Notes under the pieces: model-generated
What the model was told of the DNA's origin: nothing
Databases searched by the model: none
The model's input: the letters and a program-made list of their open reading frames with translations, nothing else
Part shown: one piece after another, positions 8,799-17,853 of the stretch
Layout: each line of letters begins with the position of its first letter
Numbering within the stretch: position 1 is the first letter of the stretch
NCBI RefSeq assembly: GCF_009711045.1
Contig: NZ_WMJX01000003.1
Location: 112,238 to 176,237, forward strand
Direction of reading: 5' to 3'
Origin: Myroides albus
GTDB lineage: Bacteria > Bacteroidota > Bacteroidia > Flavobacteriales > Flavobacteriaceae
Length of the DNA: 64,000 nt
Program-made: the position numbers and the translations under genes

Positions 8799-8841
8799 GC
8801 TTCTACTTGAGAGATAACTCTCAAGAGAAGCTTCTTTTTTT
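8799..8841 (+). terminator. Terminator after the lipoprotein array
   Basis: The arms GCTTCTACTTGAGAG and CTCTCAAGAGAAGC pair around the loop ATAA (8799-8831) and are followed by a T-rich tract. It ends the three-gene lipoprotein transcript and may also separate it from the converging AraC-type gene. Confidence 0.85.
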
Positions 8842-8864
8842 TAGCTAAAGTCACATTCGTTAAT

Positions 8865-9680
8865 CTACTTCTTTCTAAACTCTAAAGGGTTCAAATTAGT
8901 CTCCCTTTTAAAAAACCTCCCTAAATAAGATGGATCTACAAAATTCATTTCATCAGCGATTTGACTAACACTCAAATCTGTATTCGCTAAATAATGCTTG
9001 ATATTTAAAACAACTTGACGATTTATAAGCTCTTTGGGGCTATAGTGGAGAAACTCCTTTGATATTTGAGAGAGATAATAGGGTGTAATAGATAATTTAT
9101 CAGCATAGAAAGACACCTCCCTATACTCCTTAGAATATTGTGTAATCAAATCCCAAAATTTCCAACAGAGTTCTTCTTGACAGCTGTAATTTTTCTCAAT
9201 GACAAATTCATTAAAACATACCCATTCAGTCATAATTAAGAATAAACTTTGAAATTGATTGCAGATAATTTTCTCTGCTTTGAGATTAGGCAATTGAATA
9301 CAATACAAAAACAAATCTCTCCAAATGGCAAAAGCGCGTTTCTTTTCACTGTCCAAATACATAACAGGATTGTAGTGTAAGTAACCAAACAGCTCATTAG
9401 GCAAAACATAGGCTATATTTGAAGCAAAATCTCTTTCTACAAAATAATACGCTATGACCACATCGTCACTGGGATTGGAAAGAGAAACAATATTATCTTC
9501 TCCCCCCACCACAACACCCCCTTCATAAAGAGAAAAATTTTTAAAATCAATATTGAAATCTACCTCACCCTTTTCCACATAGAAGACTGCCAAATAAGGT
9601 AACACCAAGGGATAATTAGACAAATCGTCACTTGTCAGCTGGCCAACCTCTACACCGTACGAACACTTAATAGTTTGCAT
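8865..9680 (-). CDS. AraC family transcriptional regulator
   Basis: A 271-residue DNA-binding regulator. The C-terminal third has both helix-turn-helix units of the AraC/XylS family: YADKLSITPYYLSQISKEF, then DLSVSQIADEMNFVDPSYLG leading into RFFKRETNLNPLEFRKK. The N-terminal part (YLAVFYVEKGEVDFNIDF) resembles the cupin-type ligand-sensing domain of the family. The start is placed at the first ATG (9680); the frame continues 11 codons upstream but only to a TTG. It converges on the lipoprotein array and is divergent from the GNAT gene, so either could be a target. The effector is unknown. Confidence 0.88.
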   Translation of the reverse strand: MQTIKCSYGVEVGQLTSDDLSNYPLVLPYLAVFYVEKGEVDFNIDFKNFSLYEGGVVVGGEDNIVSLSNPSDDVVIAYYFVERDFASNIAYVLPNELFGYLHYNPVMYLDSEKKRAFAIWRDLFLYCIQLPNLKAEKIICNQFQSLFLIMTEWVCFNEFVIEKNYSCQEELCWKFWDLITQYSKEYREVSFYADKLSITPYYLSQISKEFLHYSPKELINRQVVLNIKHYLANTDLSVSQIADEMNFVDPSYLGRFFKRETNLNPLEFRKK

Positions 9681-9873
9681 AAATCTTTTAAAAAACTTTC
9701 TATTATCACACAATTATAATAAAAAAACACTCTGAATAAGCAATATAGTTTTCAAAATTACATTTTCTTCTCAAATAAACCTATACAAGAAATGAACACC
9801 TCCTCCTACATTTGCCTCAGATAATTTATAACAACTTCGAACGTAAAAGTTAAGAAGTACAAAACAGATTAAA

Positions 9874-10425
9874 ATGAAAATAGAAACAGAAAGACTGATA
9901 CTACGTCCGTGGTTAGAGTCAGATGCTGAGAGCTTATACCTATATGCTCAAGACGAAAATGTAGGCCCACCAGCAGGTTGGCCAGCACACAAAAGTGTAG
10001 ACGAAAGTAGAGAAATAATCAAAAAGGAGTTTGCGTATCCTGAAATCTACGCGGTTGCATTAAAAGAAACAAATGAAGCCATTGGCTGTATTGGATTGCT
10101 AATTGGCGAGAATAGCAACTTTGACATCTCCAATCACGAAGCAGAAGTAGCTTATTGGGTGGGTGTTCCACATTGGGGAAAAGGATATATTCCAGAGGCG
10201 TTAAAAGCACTGATTAGACACGCTTTTACAAGCTTAAAGATGACTGACTTGTGGTGTGGATTCTATGAGGGAAACATTAAATCACTTCGCGCCCAAGCCA
10301 AATGTGGGTTTACATTTGCTTATAAATCACCCAATAGATATGACAAATACTTCAAAGATGATCGAATCGAAGTAGTGACAAGGTTAAAATACGAGGAATG
10401 GTTACAAATGGAATCTCAAATGTAA
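9874..10425 (+). CDS. GNAT N-acetyltransferase, RimJ/RimL type
   Basis: A 183-residue acetyl-CoA-dependent acetyltransferase. It starts with the RimJ/RimL-like MKIETERLILRPWLESDAESLY, carries the acetyl-CoA-binding region around VPHWGKGYIPEALKALIRHAF (near residues 97-117) and ends in the typical RSLRAQAKCGF-like segment (here KSLRAQAKCGFTF). Members acetylate ribosomal proteins, amino acids, antibiotics or small amines, and the substrate cannot be read from sequence. It is a single gene in its own transcript, divergent from the AraC-type regulator. Confidence 0.85.
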   Translation: MKIETERLILRPWLESDAESLYLYAQDENVGPPAGWPAHKSVDESREIIKKEFAYPEIYAVALKETNEAIGCIGLLIGENSNFDISNHEAEVAYWVGVPHWGKGYIPEALKALIRHAFTSLKMTDLWCGFYEGNIKSLRAQAKCGFTFAYKSPNRYDKYFKDDRIEVVTRLKYEEWLQMESQM

Positions 10426-10647
10426 AAGAATACCGCAGAACCAAATTAAAAGCGACACTATCCATTCAAAAACATACTGAAAACCATTATCGAAAAATAA
10501 TACTTAAGGCAGGGAAATAAGTAGTCAAAATGAATAAAAAACAGATAGATAGTGAAAATAATAAAACAATACCTTCTAAAAGAAATGAATAAGTCTTAAA
10601 ATATACAAAACAATAGATTAGATACGATAGATAAAGATATTTTTTTA

Positions 10648-10656
10648 TACTTTTGC
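10648..10656 (+). promoter_or_regulatory. -7 box of pdhB
   Basis: TACTTTTGC fits the Bacteroidota consensus TANNTTTG and lies 34 bases before the pdhB ATG. A convincing -33 TTG was not found at the right distance. Confidence 0.6.
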
Positions 10657-10690
10657 TTTCAGTAAATTAATTACGGAAAATAGTAAAATT

Positions 10691-11668
10691 ATGAGAACGA
10701 TTCAATTTAGAGAGGCGGTATGTGAAGCCATGAGCGAAGAAATGCGTCGCGACGAATCAATATATTTAATAGGTGAAGAAGTAGCAGAATATAATGGTGC
10801 TTATAAAGCTTCTAAAGGTATGTTGGACGAATTCGGTCCTAAACGTGTAATTGATGCTCCGATTGCAGAATTAGGTTTTGCTGGTATTGCTGTAGGTTCT
10901 GCCATGAACGGAAACCGTCCAATTGTTGAGTTTATGACATTCAACTTCTCTTTAGTAGGAATCGACCAAATCATAAACAACGCGGCTAAGATGCGTCAAA
11001 TGTCAGGAGGTCAATTCAACATTCCAATTGTATTCCGTGGACCGACTGCTTCTGCAGGTCAATTAGGTGCTACACACTCACAAGCTTTTGAAAACTGGTA
11101 TGCAAACGTACCTGGATTAAAAGTAGTAGTTCCATCTAACCCATACGATGCAAAAGGTTTACTAAAATCTGCTATTCGCGATAACGATCCTGTAATCTTT
11201 ATGGAGTCTGAGCAAATGTATGGAGATAAAGGAGAAGTTCCAGAAGGAGAATACACTATTCCATTAGGAGTTGCAGAGATTAAAAGAGAAGGTAAAGATG
11301 TTACTATAGTTTCATTTGGAAAAATCATTAAAGAAGCATACAAAGCTGCTGATGAATTAGAAAAAGAAGGTATATCTTGTGAGATCATTGATTTACGTAC
11401 AGTTCGTCCTTTAGATCAAGAAGCTATATTAAACTCTGTAAAGAAAACAAATCGCTTAGTAATCTTAGAAGAAGCTTGGCCATTTGGAAGTATTTCTTCA
11501 GAAATCACTTATTTAGTACAAGAACAAGCATTTGATCATTTAGATGCTCCTATACAAAGAATTACTACTGCTGACACTCCTGCACCATACTCACCAGTAT
11601 TGTTGGAAGAGTGGTTACCAAACGCTAACGACGTTGTAAATGCAGTGAAAAAAGTTCTTTATAAGTAA
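10691..11668 (+). CDS. pdhB: Pyruvate dehydrogenase E1 component subunit beta
   Basis: Beta chain of the thiamine-diphosphate E1 of the pyruvate dehydrogenase complex, which decarboxylates pyruvate and hands the acetyl group to E2. The protein has 325 residues, the normal length for separate beta chains. Visible segments are IYLIGEEVAEYNGAYKASKG, APIAELGFAGIAVG, the GPTASAGQLGATHSQAFENW stretch and the C-terminal transketolase domain with EEAWPFGSI. The alpha chain is not adjacent, so it must be encoded elsewhere, which is usual in flavobacteria. It has its own promoter and terminator. Confidence 0.93.
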   Translation: MRTIQFREAVCEAMSEEMRRDESIYLIGEEVAEYNGAYKASKGMLDEFGPKRVIDAPIAELGFAGIAVGSAMNGNRPIVEFMTFNFSLVGIDQIINNAAKMRQMSGGQFNIPIVFRGPTASAGQLGATHSQAFENWYANVPGLKVVVPSNPYDAKGLLKSAIRDNDPVIFMESEQMYGDKGEVPEGEYTIPLGVAEIKREGKDVTIVSFGKIIKEAYKAADELEKEGISCEIIDLRTVRPLDQEAILNSVKKTNRLVILEEAWPFGSISSEITYLVQEQAFDHLDAPIQRITTADTPAPYSPVLLEEWLPNANDVVNAVKKVLYK

Positions 11669-11688
11669 AAAATAAAGTATATTTGAAT

Positions 11689-11727
11689 ACTCCATCTTAA
11701 CATTAGTTAAGATGGAGTGTTTTTTTT
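11689..11727 (+). terminator. Terminator of pdhB
   Basis: ACTCCATCTTAAC and GTTAAGATGGAGT are perfect 13-bp arms around the loop ATTA, followed by a T-run. It lies between pdhB and the DUF5686 gene, so the latter needs its own promoter. Confidence 0.9.
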
Positions 11728-11742
11728 ATATATATTGTAGTT

Positions 11743-14232
11743 ATGAAAAATAAAATCCAGTTTCTGTTACTATTTATACTATTTCCTTTAATTACTTGGG
11801 GACAAACCAAGGTAAGTGGAAAAATCATTGATAGTAATAATCAAGAAGTCCCATATGCCAGCGTTTACTTCAAAAACTCTACTGAAGGAGTAGTCGCAAA
11901 CGAATACGGTAAATTTTACCTTGAATCTGCAAAATCATACACTACGTTAGTCATTTCATTTGTTGGATATAAAACACTTGAGATTCCTTTGACAGAACGA
12001 ACTAATCTCAATATGAATGTGGTACTTGAACTCGATAACTTATTGGGAGAAGTAAAAATATTCGTAGGTAAAACATCAAAGAAGAACAATCCAGCGATCG
12101 ATATTCTCAGAAAAATTTGGGAGCGAAAACGAAAAAATGGTCTGAATATGTTCGCCCGTTATGAATATGACAAATACGAAAAAATAGAGTTTGACTTAAA
12201 TAGTATAGACAGTGCTTATCAAAATAAAAAGTTATTCCGCGGTATGGAGTTTATTTTTAAGCAAATGGATACTTCTAAGGTAACTGGAAAAACCTATTTA
12301 CCGATTTTCATCAATGAGAACATTGCTCAAGTCTATGGTGATAATGACAACAACAGAAAAAGAGAAAAGTCGCTGGGTAATAAAAACTCTGGATTTGACA
12401 CAAATCAACACATCATTGCCTTCGTAAAAGACCTTTACGCAGAATACAATATCTATAACAATTACATCAAAATATTTGACAAAGATTTCGTTAGCCCACT
12501 ATCGAGAACAGGGATTAATGTATATAACTATGTTTTAGCTGATAGTGCCTTTATAGAAGACAAATGGTGTTATAATATTGTTTACTATCCTCGTAGAAAA
12601 GGAGAATTAACCTTTAAGGGGGATTTTTGGGTGAATGACTCCACTTTTGCTATTAAGAAAATAGCAATGGAAGCCAGTAAAGATGCCAACATTAACTGGG
12701 TAAAAGATATTTACATAGAACAAGAGTTTGAAGTGGTAAATGACTCGGTATTCTTATTGACAAGAGATCACTTTATGTCCGACTTTGCACTTTCAAAAAA
12801 AGAGAGTTCCAAAGGTGTTTATGGAAAGAGAACCTCAATCTACAAAAACCACAAGTTTGATATAAAACATCCTGATGAGTTCTATGCAGAAAAAGTAAAC
12901 TACTTCGATGAGTCGATGTATAAAAGAGATGATGAGTTTTGGAAATCCTATCGTTTTGAACCTTTGAGTAAAGATGAGCTTGGTGTCTACAAAATGTTAG
13001 ATACTTTAAAAACTGTACCAAAATTCAGAATGCTATTTGACTTGACTTCTACCATTATCGGAAACTACTACCATATTGACAAGTACAAATTTGATTATGG
13101 TCCCATCTTTTCAACCTTTGGATACAATGATATAGAAGGGTTAAGACTTAGAACTGGAGGGCGTACCTATTATGGTCCAAACGATAAATGGCGATTAGAA
13201 GGTTATGGTGCTTATGGCTTCAAAGACAATCAATTCAAATATGGTGTTAGTGGACGTGTGCTACTTGACAACGATACCCGATTGATTCTATATGGAGGAA
13301 ATAGACGAGATATCGAACAAATAGGTGTTAGTTTAACCGAATCTAAAGATGTCTTGGGCCGAAGTTTTGCATCCAGCTCTCTATTTGCAAGTGGAGATAA
13401 TACGAAACTTACCAAAATCAATTTATCTACTTTAGGGTTAGAAATTGAGCCTGTTAAGAATTTAAAATTCGAAACGACCTTTAGTTTCAAAACACTAAGA
13501 GCAGCATCAGATCAGTTTAACTTAGATTACTATGTCGATAAAGAAAACAACATTATAGCAGATGAAACCAAGCAATCTGAAATAATGGCATCGATTGAAT
13601 ATACCCCTGGTAGAAAAACAGTAGGCTATGGAGTTGACAGAACTGATATAGACAATAAATACTTAAGATTATACTTGCGCTATACTCAAGGGCTTAAAGG
13701 GGTCTTAGATAGTGATTTTAAATATGAGAAACTTCAATTGTATGTAAGTAAGCCTTTACTATTAGGTGGTTTTGGTACATTAACACCTATATTGGAAGTA
13801 GGTAAAACATTTGGAGAAGTACCTTTGGGGCTTTTAAATGTTGTACCTGGAAACCAATCGTGGTTTAATATTCAAAATACGTTTGCCAACCTAAATTACT
13901 ATGAGTTTGTAACTGATGAATATGCATCACTACACTTAGAGCACAATTTTGGGGGAAGATTATTCTCGCGTATTCCTTGGTTGAGAGATTTTAACCTTCG
14001 TGAAATAGTTGGAGTTAGAGGGATGTATGGAAAAATATCTCATGGAAATATCGACTTAAATGCTTCAAGTATTCAATACAAAGCACCAGAAGACATATAT
14101 TATGAATATTATTTTGCTATCGGTAACATTTTCAAAATATTCAGACTTGACTTTAGCTGGAGAGGAAACTATTTAGATATGCCTGACTCACGTAAATTTG
14201 CTGTAAGAGGTTCATTCGCAATTTATTTCTAA
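11743..14232 (+). CDS. DUF5686 / carboxypeptidase-regulatory-like outer-membrane protein
   Basis: An 829-residue exported protein. A signal peptide ends near TWGQ (residue 21). Residues about 22-100 form a CarboxypepD_reg-like beta-sandwich (VSGKIIDSNNQEVPYASVYF ... VISFVGYKT), as found at the N terminus of TonB-dependent receptors. The rest matches the DUF5686 type and its last 400 residues have the alternating pattern of an outer-membrane beta-barrel, ending in FAVRGSFAIYF with a terminal aromatic. No plug domain is seen, so it is not a SusC-type receptor. It lies between pdhB and ppa without a partner gene; function unknown. Confidence 0.85.
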   Translation: MKNKIQFLLLFILFPLITWGQTKVSGKIIDSNNQEVPYASVYFKNSTEGVVANEYGKFYLESAKSYTTLVISFVGYKTLEIPLTERTNLNMNVVLELDNLLGEVKIFVGKTSKKNNPAIDILRKIWERKRKNGLNMFARYEYDKYEKIEFDLNSIDSAYQNKKLFRGMEFIFKQMDTSKVTGKTYLPIFINENIAQVYGDNDNNRKREKSLGNKNSGFDTNQHIIAFVKDLYAEYNIYNNYIKIFDKDFVSPLSRTGINVYNYVLADSAFIEDKWCYNIVYYPRRKGELTFKGDFWVNDSTFAIKKIAMEASKDANINWVKDIYIEQEFEVVNDSVFLLTRDHFMSDFALSKKESSKGVYGKRTSIYKNHKFDIKHPDEFYAEKVNYFDESMYKRDDEFWKSYRFEPLSKDELGVYKMLDTLKTVPKFRMLFDLTSTIIGNYYHIDKYKFDYGPIFSTFGYNDIEGLRLRTGGRTYYGPNDKWRLEGYGAYGFKDNQFKYGVSGRVLLDNDTRLILYGGNRRDIEQIGVSLTESKDVLGRSFASSSLFASGDNTKLTKINLSTLGLEIEPVKNLKFETTFSFKTLRAASDQFNLDYYVDKENNIIADETKQSEIMASIEYTPGRKTVGYGVDRTDIDNKYLRLYLRYTQGLKGVLDSDFKYEKLQLYVSKPLLLGGFGTLTPILEVGKTFGEVPLGLLNVVPGNQSWFNIQNTFANLNYYEFVTDEYASLHLEHNFGGRLFSRIPWLRDFNLREIVGVRGMYGKISHGNIDLNASSIQYKAPEDIYYEYYFAIGNIFKIFRLDFSWRGNYLDMPDSRKFAVRGSFAIYF

Positions 14233-14247
14233 TAATTATCTTAAAAC

Positions 14248-14279
14248 TTGTTAGAAACAATGATTTAGAGTACTTTTGC
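14248..14279 (+). promoter_or_regulatory. Promoter of ppa
   Basis: A -33 TTG (14248-14250), a 20-bp spacer, and TACTTTTGC at 14271-14279 match the Bacteroidota sigma-A promoter pattern. The -7 box lies 34 bases before the ppa start codon. Confidence 0.75.
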
Positions 14280-14313
14280 AACCAATTTTGAATGAGTTAA
14301 AAAAATAAAAGAT

Positions 14314-14841
14314 ATGAGTACATTTGAAACTTTTGATGCTTTTGTTGAAATTCCAGCAGGGAGCAGAAATAAATACGAGTATGACTTCGATTTAAAACGC
14401 TTGAGATTTGATAGATTGTTATATTCAAACATGAGATATCCAGCTGATTACGGTTTTATTCCAGAAACATTAGCATTAGACGGAGATCCATTAGACGTAT
14501 TAGTTATGTTCACTGAACCTTCATTACCAGGAATGGTGGTTGAAGTAAAACCAATAGGTGTTTTCTATATGGCTGATGATAAAGGTCAAGATGAAAAAAT
14601 CTTATGTGTTCCTGTTTCAGATCCATTAATGAACAAGTTAAACGACATTAATGATGTAAACGAACATTTCAAAAAAGAAATTGAACATTTCTTTAAAGTT
14701 TATAAAGACTTAGAGAATAAAAAAGTTACTACTGACGGATTTGGAGATAAAGCAGCAGCAGTTAAATTAATTCAAGAGTGTAAAGATCGCTTTGACAACC
14801 TTGAAAATAAAGCTGAAGGTTTATTTAGCATCCGCTACTAA
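14314..14841 (+). CDS. ppa: Inorganic pyrophosphatase (family I)
   Basis: Hydrolyses pyrophosphate to two phosphates in the cytoplasm and so drives nucleic-acid, protein and lipid synthesis forward. The protein has 175 residues, typical of the bacterial hexameric family I enzyme. The signature DGDPLDVLV with its metal-binding aspartates is clear, preceded by YPADYGFIPETLALDGDPLD. The N-terminal EIPAGSRNKYEYD segment, with the phosphate-binding Lys/Tyr residues, is present. It is a single-gene transcript with a strong promoter and terminator, as expected for an abundant enzyme. Confidence 0.97.
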   Translation: MSTFETFDAFVEIPAGSRNKYEYDFDLKRLRFDRLLYSNMRYPADYGFIPETLALDGDPLDVLVMFTEPSLPGMVVEVKPIGVFYMADDKGQDEKILCVPVSDPLMNKLNDINDVNEHFKKEIEHFFKVYKDLENKKVTTDGFGDKAAAVKLIQECKDRFDNLENKAEGLFSIRY

Positions 14842-14855
14842 TAAAATATTATTGT

Positions 14856-14887
14856 AAAAGAGCCACTCAATGAGTGGCTCTTTTTTT
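14856..14887. terminator. Bidirectional terminator between ppa and the DinB gene
   Basis: AAAAGAGCCACTCA and TGAGTGGCTCTTTT form a perfect 14-bp stem around a single base, with A-runs before and T-runs after. It can terminate ppa on the plus strand and the converging DinB-family gene on the minus strand. Confidence 0.9.
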
Positions 14888-14891
14888 ATAT

Positions 14892-15377
14892 CTACTCTAA
14901 ATATCTTTCTAATAGCACGTCGATATGATGCAGTGTATGCCCGTAATTAAGCCTACCTATCTCTTCTACCGTAATAACGTAATCTGCTACTTTATTCTGT
15001 AATGCTAAAGCATTTGTTGTAAAACCTTTAAATTGATAATAAACACTCTTTAGCAGTGTAATATATTCCTCTATTAAGTCCTGTGGCTCTTTATTCTCTC
15101 CTTTGGCTTGATCAACATACTCATTCTCATCAAATCCACTTAAAACACTGTTATCTTGACGAGCAATATGCAAAGCGCGATAACTGAAAATACGTTCACA
15201 ATCTATCAAATGCTGTACTAACTCTTTTACAGTCCACTTCCCCTCTGCATAAGCATAATCCCACTTGTGTTGCTGACTCACCTTCTCAAAGGTCTCTAAG
15301 ACAATAGTAATGCGCATTAATAAGATCTCCTCTAATGACATTCCCTCAGAACGCCTAATGTAATCTATGTGTGACAT
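14892..15377 (-). CDS. DinB family protein
   Basis: A 161-residue four-helix-bundle protein of the DinB/YfiT type. Two metal-ligand histidines are visible, in VQHLIDCERIFSYRALHI and in YGHTLHHIDVLLERY at the C terminus. Related proteins act as divalent-metal-dependent thiol transferases or hydrolases, and no activity can be assigned here. It converges on ppa across a shared terminator and its upstream region separates it divergently from the symporter gene. The DinB name comes from the DNA-damage-induced Bacillus gene, not from DNA polymerase IV. Confidence 0.85.
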   Translation of the reverse strand: MSHIDYIRRSEGMSLEEILLMRITIVLETFEKVSQQHKWDYAYAEGKWTVKELVQHLIDCERIFSYRALHIARQDNSVLSGFDENEYVDQAKGENKEPQDLIEEYITLLKSVYYQFKGFTTNALALQNKVADYVITVEEIGRLNYGHTLHHIDVLLERYLE

Positions 15378-15654
15378 AAGCTTTTAGTTTATCTATTTCT
15401 GTCTGTTCAAAGCTAAATATTTCTGTCAATATTCAACCGATTTTCTTACATACCTAAAAGAGAATACTACATCAATAGAAGTCTATTTGTATCGTAAATA
15501 TTAGCAAGAATCATTTTAAATTTAAAAAAAGACAATATCAACAGGACTCAATACTTAAAATTTCCTTAAATTCCACAAATCTAAAAATGAGTACATCTTA
15601 GCTTAATACAAAAAGAGGTGTTCTCCACACACAACAAAAAGCACAAACAACACA

Positions 15655-17124
15655 ATGGAAGAAATCATCAAACTACTAAATGACCTAATCTGGTCAAATG
15701 TTTTTATTGCCTTATGCCTCATTGCAGGTTTATTCTTTAGTATACGCACCAAATTTGTACAAGTTCGCTTCTTTAGGCATATGATCAAATTGCTGTTTAC
15801 AGAAGGTTCCTCTGATAAAGGAGTAAGTCCTTTTCAAGCATTCAGTATAGCAATTGCAGGACGAGTGGGTGTAGGAAATATAGTAGGTGTAGCGACAGCC
15901 ATTGCAGCTGGAGGTCCAGGAGCCATTTTTTGGATGTGGATGATTGCCTTTCTCGGAAGTGCATCAGCATTCATAGAATCGACTTTAGCGCAAATATATA
16001 AAGTCGAAAAGAACGGTCAATACTGTGGGGGTCCTGCATTCTACATCGAAAGAGGGATAAAGAGTAAAGCTTTTGCCTTGACATTTTCAATCATCACTAT
16101 AATCAGTTGTTCACTTTTCCTACCGAGTATTCAAAGCAACAGTATTTCTATTAGCATCCAACATGCTTTTGATATTCCTCAATGGATCACCGGTATTTTT
16201 ATCTGTATATTTTTAGCACTAACGGTTTTTGGAGGTGCAAAAAAGATAGGTCGTATCGCACAAGTAATTGTCCCTTTTATGGCAGTTGCATATATCGCAA
16301 TGGCCATAGTAATCATAGGAATAAACATACAAGAAGTACCCCATATCTTTGGTTTAATATTTCGTTCAGCTTTCAATATGGAAGCAACCTTTGGAGGAGT
16401 ATTTGGAGCAGCAATCGCGATGGGTGTAAAAAGAGGTATATACTCAAATGAAGCAGGTCAAGGAACAGCGCCTCATGCTGCAGCTGCATCTGAAACATCG
16501 CATCCTGTCAAACAGGGATTAGTACAAGCTTTCTCTGTTTACATAGACACCCTTTTTGTCTGTACAGCTACAGCTCTGATGATTTTATTTACCAATCAAT
16601 ACAATGTAGCTGACGGTATGGGTGGTTTTATTATAGAGAATATCCCAGGAGTCGAGCCAGGATCTGAATATACAGTAAATGCCATTGCTACGCAATTCCC
16701 CTTATTTGCAAGTAAGTTTGTAGCTATTGCGCTAACTTTCTTTGCGATAACGACAACTATGTCCTACATCTTCATTGCTGAGTCCAATTTCGAATACTTA
16801 AGTAAAAAGAAAAACTTGGTATTAAGATGGGCAATGCGTCTGATTATTTTAGTTTTCGTCTACTACGCTTCTATAAGTGAACCGAGCAAAGCATGGGACA
16901 TTGGAGATATAGGTGTTGGAGCTATGGCTTGGATTAATATAATTGCAATTCTACTGCTATACAAACCAGCTTTAAGGGCTCTTAACGACTATATAAAACA
17001 AAGAAAAGAAGGTAAAGACCCTATTTTTGACCCTAAAGAAATTGGCATCGAAAACGCAAGTGAGGTATGGGATAAGGTCATCAAAGAAAGAGAATGGCAA
17101 GAGAAACAAAAATTAAGAGAATAA
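15655..17124 (+). CDS. Alanine/glycine:cation symporter (AGCS family)
   Basis: A 489-residue inner-membrane transporter that takes up alanine or glycine with sodium. About ten hydrophobic segments are visible. Family signatures include AGRVGVGNIVGVATAIAAGG near residues 70-90, YCGGPAFYIERGI, and the long conserved stretch GIYSNEAGQGTAPHAAAASE leading into a SHPVKQG loop. The charged C-terminal tail is cytoplasmic. It starts at the first ATG of the frame, after a 277-bp region with no recognised site. The substrate choice between Ala and Gly is not settled by sequence. Confidence 0.93.
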   Translation: MEEIIKLLNDLIWSNVFIALCLIAGLFFSIRTKFVQVRFFRHMIKLLFTEGSSDKGVSPFQAFSIAIAGRVGVGNIVGVATAIAAGGPGAIFWMWMIAFLGSASAFIESTLAQIYKVEKNGQYCGGPAFYIERGIKSKAFALTFSIITIISCSLFLPSIQSNSISISIQHAFDIPQWITGIFICIFLALTVFGGAKKIGRIAQVIVPFMAVAYIAMAIVIIGINIQEVPHIFGLIFRSAFNMEATFGGVFGAAIAMGVKRGIYSNEAGQGTAPHAAAASETSHPVKQGLVQAFSVYIDTLFVCTATALMILFTNQYNVADGMGGFIIENIPGVEPGSEYTVNAIATQFPLFASKFVAIALTFFAITTTMSYIFIAESNFEYLSKKKNLVLRWAMRLIILVFVYYASISEPSKAWDIGDIGVGAMAWINIIAILLLYKPALRALNDYIKQRKEGKDPIFDPKEIGIENASEVWDKVIKEREWQEKQKLRE

Positions 17125-17140
17125 ATTCTCGTTACTTTAG

Positions 17141-17149
17141 TACATTTGC
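17141..17149 (+). promoter_or_regulatory. -7 box before the GNAT gene at 17172
   Basis: TACATTTGC fits TANNTTTG and sits 22 bases before the ATG. No TTG at the usual distance was seen, so this is a partial promoter match. Confidence 0.55.
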
Positions 17150-17171
17150 CTATGAATTAAATTAATAGGAA

Positions 17172-17735
17172 ATGCAATACAAAATAAGAGCAGCTAAAAG
17201 AGAAGACTATGATGTAGTACCTGAATTAATGTTACAAGCAATGGAAGATATTGTTTTTAGCTTTATTCAAAAACAAGACATCGAAGAAGCAATCAACTTT
17301 CTAACTATTCTTTTCAAAAAGCCAAATAACTTATATAGTTATGAAAATACTTTTGTAGCTGTAGATGAAGATGACAATGTAGTCGGGTCTGTAACAGGAT
17401 ATAATGGCGATGATTTTTATAAGTTAAGAGAGCCTGTTTTAGAATTAATGAAAAAACAATACAACAACGATATGACTCCAGAACCTGAAACAGAAGGCAG
17501 TGAATTTTACCTAGACACTGTAGCTGTATCGCCTATAGTACAAGGCAAAGGAGTAGGAAGTCATTTACTTAAGTTTGCAGTTGACTTTGCTAAAGAAAAA
17601 GGATTTAAACAAGTTGGCTTAATAGTCGATTTGGAGAATCCAGGGGCGATGAAACTGTACACAAGGTTAGGCTTCAAACAAGGCAAAGCATTGGATTTTG
17701 TAGGAGGAGAATACTATCATATGTATGTAGATTAA
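17172..17735 (+). CDS. GNAT N-acetyltransferase
   Basis: A 187-residue acetyltransferase. The acetyl-CoA-binding motif A is clear: LDTVAVSPIVQGKGVGSHLLKFAVDFA (Q/R-x-x-G-x-G type) at about residues 117-143, followed by motif B with LIVDLENPGAMKLYTRLGF. The N-terminal half varies strongly between family members and gives no substrate. It follows the symporter by 47 bp with its own -7 box and is closed by a strong terminator. The overall layout resembles small acetyltransferases of unknown substrate in Firmicutes and Bacteroidota. Confidence 0.85.
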   Translation: MQYKIRAAKREDYDVVPELMLQAMEDIVFSFIQKQDIEEAINFLTILFKKPNNLYSYENTFVAVDEDDNVVGSVTGYNGDDFYKLREPVLELMKKQYNNDMTPEPETEGSEFYLDTVAVSPIVQGKGVGSHLLKFAVDFAKEKGFKQVGLIVDLENPGAMKLYTRLGFKQGKALDFVGGEYYHMYVD

Positions 17736-17741
17736 CAATAT

Positions 17742-17774
17742 AAAAAGTCTTAGTTAAACTAAGACTTTTTTATT
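17742..17774 (+). terminator. Terminator after the GNAT gene
   Basis: AAAAAGTCTTAGTT and AACTAAGACTTTTT form a perfect stem with almost no loop (17742-17770), followed by T-rich sequence. Confidence 0.88.
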
Positions 17775-17829
17775 TTATCCCCGTAAAATTAATCCTACTA
17801 ACGAAACCCTGTATTTGTCTTTAAATAAT

Positions 17830-17838
17830 TATATTTGC
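17830..17838 (+). promoter_or_regulatory. -7 box of menG-porT
   Basis: TATATTTGC, an exact fit to TANNTTTG, lies 16 bases before the menG ATG at 17854. This supports the later ATG over the upstream TTG of the same frame, because the longer reading would place the promoter inside the gene. Confidence 0.65.
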
Positions 17839-17853
17839 TCAAAATTCATTACA

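Noticed and set aside
10530..10592. Twenty-codon frame MNKKQIDSENNKTIPSKRNE before pdhB
   Set aside because: Too short, hydrophilic and AT-driven; no promoter at a fitting distance and no conserved feature.
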